NCBI GenBank assembly: GCA_029573925.1 | Contig: JAKQBV010000624.1 | Location: forward strand, 1 to 5,855 | Reading direction: 5' to 3' | From: a bacterium | Lineage (GTDB): Bacteria > UBP15 > UBA6099 | DNA length: 5,855 nucleotides | Program-made: the position numbers and the translations under genes | The notes under the pieces: model-generated | The model's database searches: none | Told to the model about the DNA's origin: nothing | Seen by the model: only the letters and a program-made list of their open reading frames with translations | Part shown: piece by piece, positions 5,468 to 5,855 of the stretch | Position numbering within the stretch: the stretch's first letter is position 1 | Layout of the letters: the number at the start of each line of letters is the position of its first letter

Positions 5468-5855
5468 ATGGGCACAATCTCTCGCGCTCTAATCAGTGTG
5501 TACGACAAGACGGGCATTATTGAACTGGCCGCGCTTCTGGCAAAAAAAGGGGTGTCGGCGATATGCACGACCGGCACGCAGAAGCTGCTTGACAAGAACG
5601 GAATAAAGACGGCTGACATAGGCTCGGCGGGCGGAGCCGGAGACCTCTTCGCGGGCGCGATAAGGACGATGCACCCGGCGATACTTGCGTCGCTGATGGT
5701 CAAACCGGGGGACTCGACGGCTCTAGACCAGTTGAAAAATATGGGCGGCGAGCCTATTGACCTACTGGTGGTCAACCCGCTTCCGATCGAGTCGCCGGAA
5801 AACGCTCCTCGCGGCAAGGGGGCCAAGGCTTTTGACTCGATGGACATCGGAGCTC
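5468..5855 (+). CDS. purH: PurH N-terminal (MGS-like, IMP cyclohydrolase) domain, 3' end outside window
   Basis: The frame is open from ATG 5468 to the window edge, covering 129 residues. The start ALISVYDKTGIIELAALL, the position of TTGTQKLL, TMHP (67-70), EPIDLLVVN (95-103) and MDIGA (125-129) match the N-terminal MGS-like domain of bifunctional PurH. PurH makes FAICAR from AICAR with its C-terminal domain and closes it to IMP with this domain. The operon position after purM supports the call. Several usual cyclohydrolase residues differ: the family's GRVKTLHP reads GAIRTMHP (Arg to Ala64, Lys to Arg66), and NLYPF reads NPLPI (Tyr to Leu105). The Asp of DIGG is kept (Asp126). The cyclohydrolase activity is therefore in doubt. 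The transformylase domain, if present, lies beyond the window. Confidence 0.85.
   Translation, partial: MGTISRALISVYDKTGIIELAALLAKKGVSAICTTGTQKLLDKNGIKTADIGSAGGAGDLFAGAIRTMHPAILASLMVKPGDSTALDQLKNMGGEPIDLLVVNPLPIESPENAPRGKGAKAFDSMDIGA

Noticed and set aside
1..5855. Defence system, mobile element, CRISPR, tRNA or riboswitch
   Set aside because: I saw no repeats of the right kind, no transposase or integrase, no cloverleaf and no purine-riboswitch core before the purine genes. The ImmA/IrrE-like gene is not accompanied by a repressor, integrase or toxin that would suggest a mobile element.

Overview
This is a compact bacterial chromosomal window with every credible gene on the + strand. The genes are GC-rich, and they are interrupted by one strongly AT-rich intergenic stretch (about 773-1055) that separates two transcription units. 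The gene content is housekeeping: tRNA modification, purine metabolism and cell-wall hydrolysis. There is no mobile element, tRNA, rRNA or CRISPR array. The lineage cannot be fixed from the sequence. A GuaB3-type IMP dehydrogenase relative together with an M23 peptidase and purine genes would fit a deep-branching anaerobe such as Synergistota, but that is a guess.

Unit 1 (1-772) is the tail of an upstream operon. It holds the last 126 codons of tsaD (t6A37 tRNA modification), whose stop overlaps the TTG start of a small cysteine-containing protein that I do not recognise. That small gene appears broken, or deliberately shifted, at a run of eight A's (606-613). The apparent stop at 635 truncates it, but the -1 frame carries on with convincing protein sequence to a TGA at 770-772.

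The spacer (773-1017) holds no gene I can support. It ends in a near-ideal sigma70-type promoter (TTGACA, 17 bp, TAATAT) placed so close to the guaB3 ATG that the mRNA should be essentially leaderless.

Unit 2 (1056 to the right edge) is a tightly packed run: guaB3, a HExxH metallopeptidase-like protein of ImmA/IrrE type, a membrane-anchored M23 peptidase, purM, a histidine-phosphatase-family gene, and the start of purH. Gaps are 8, 25 and 20 nt, then an ATGA overlap, then 34 nt. PurM and PurH belong to de novo IMP synthesis. GuaB3 probably returns GMP to IMP or otherwise works at the IMP node, so three genes converge on IMP while two peptidase genes sit between them. The phosphatase lies where many bacteria have purN. 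A short GC hairpin plus T-run at its 3' end could act as an internal terminator or attenuator before purH.

The strongest points for a second look are the A8 frameshift in the small protein, the loss of several canonical IMP cyclohydrolase active-site residues in the PurH N-terminal domain, and the leaderless promoter layout of guaB3.
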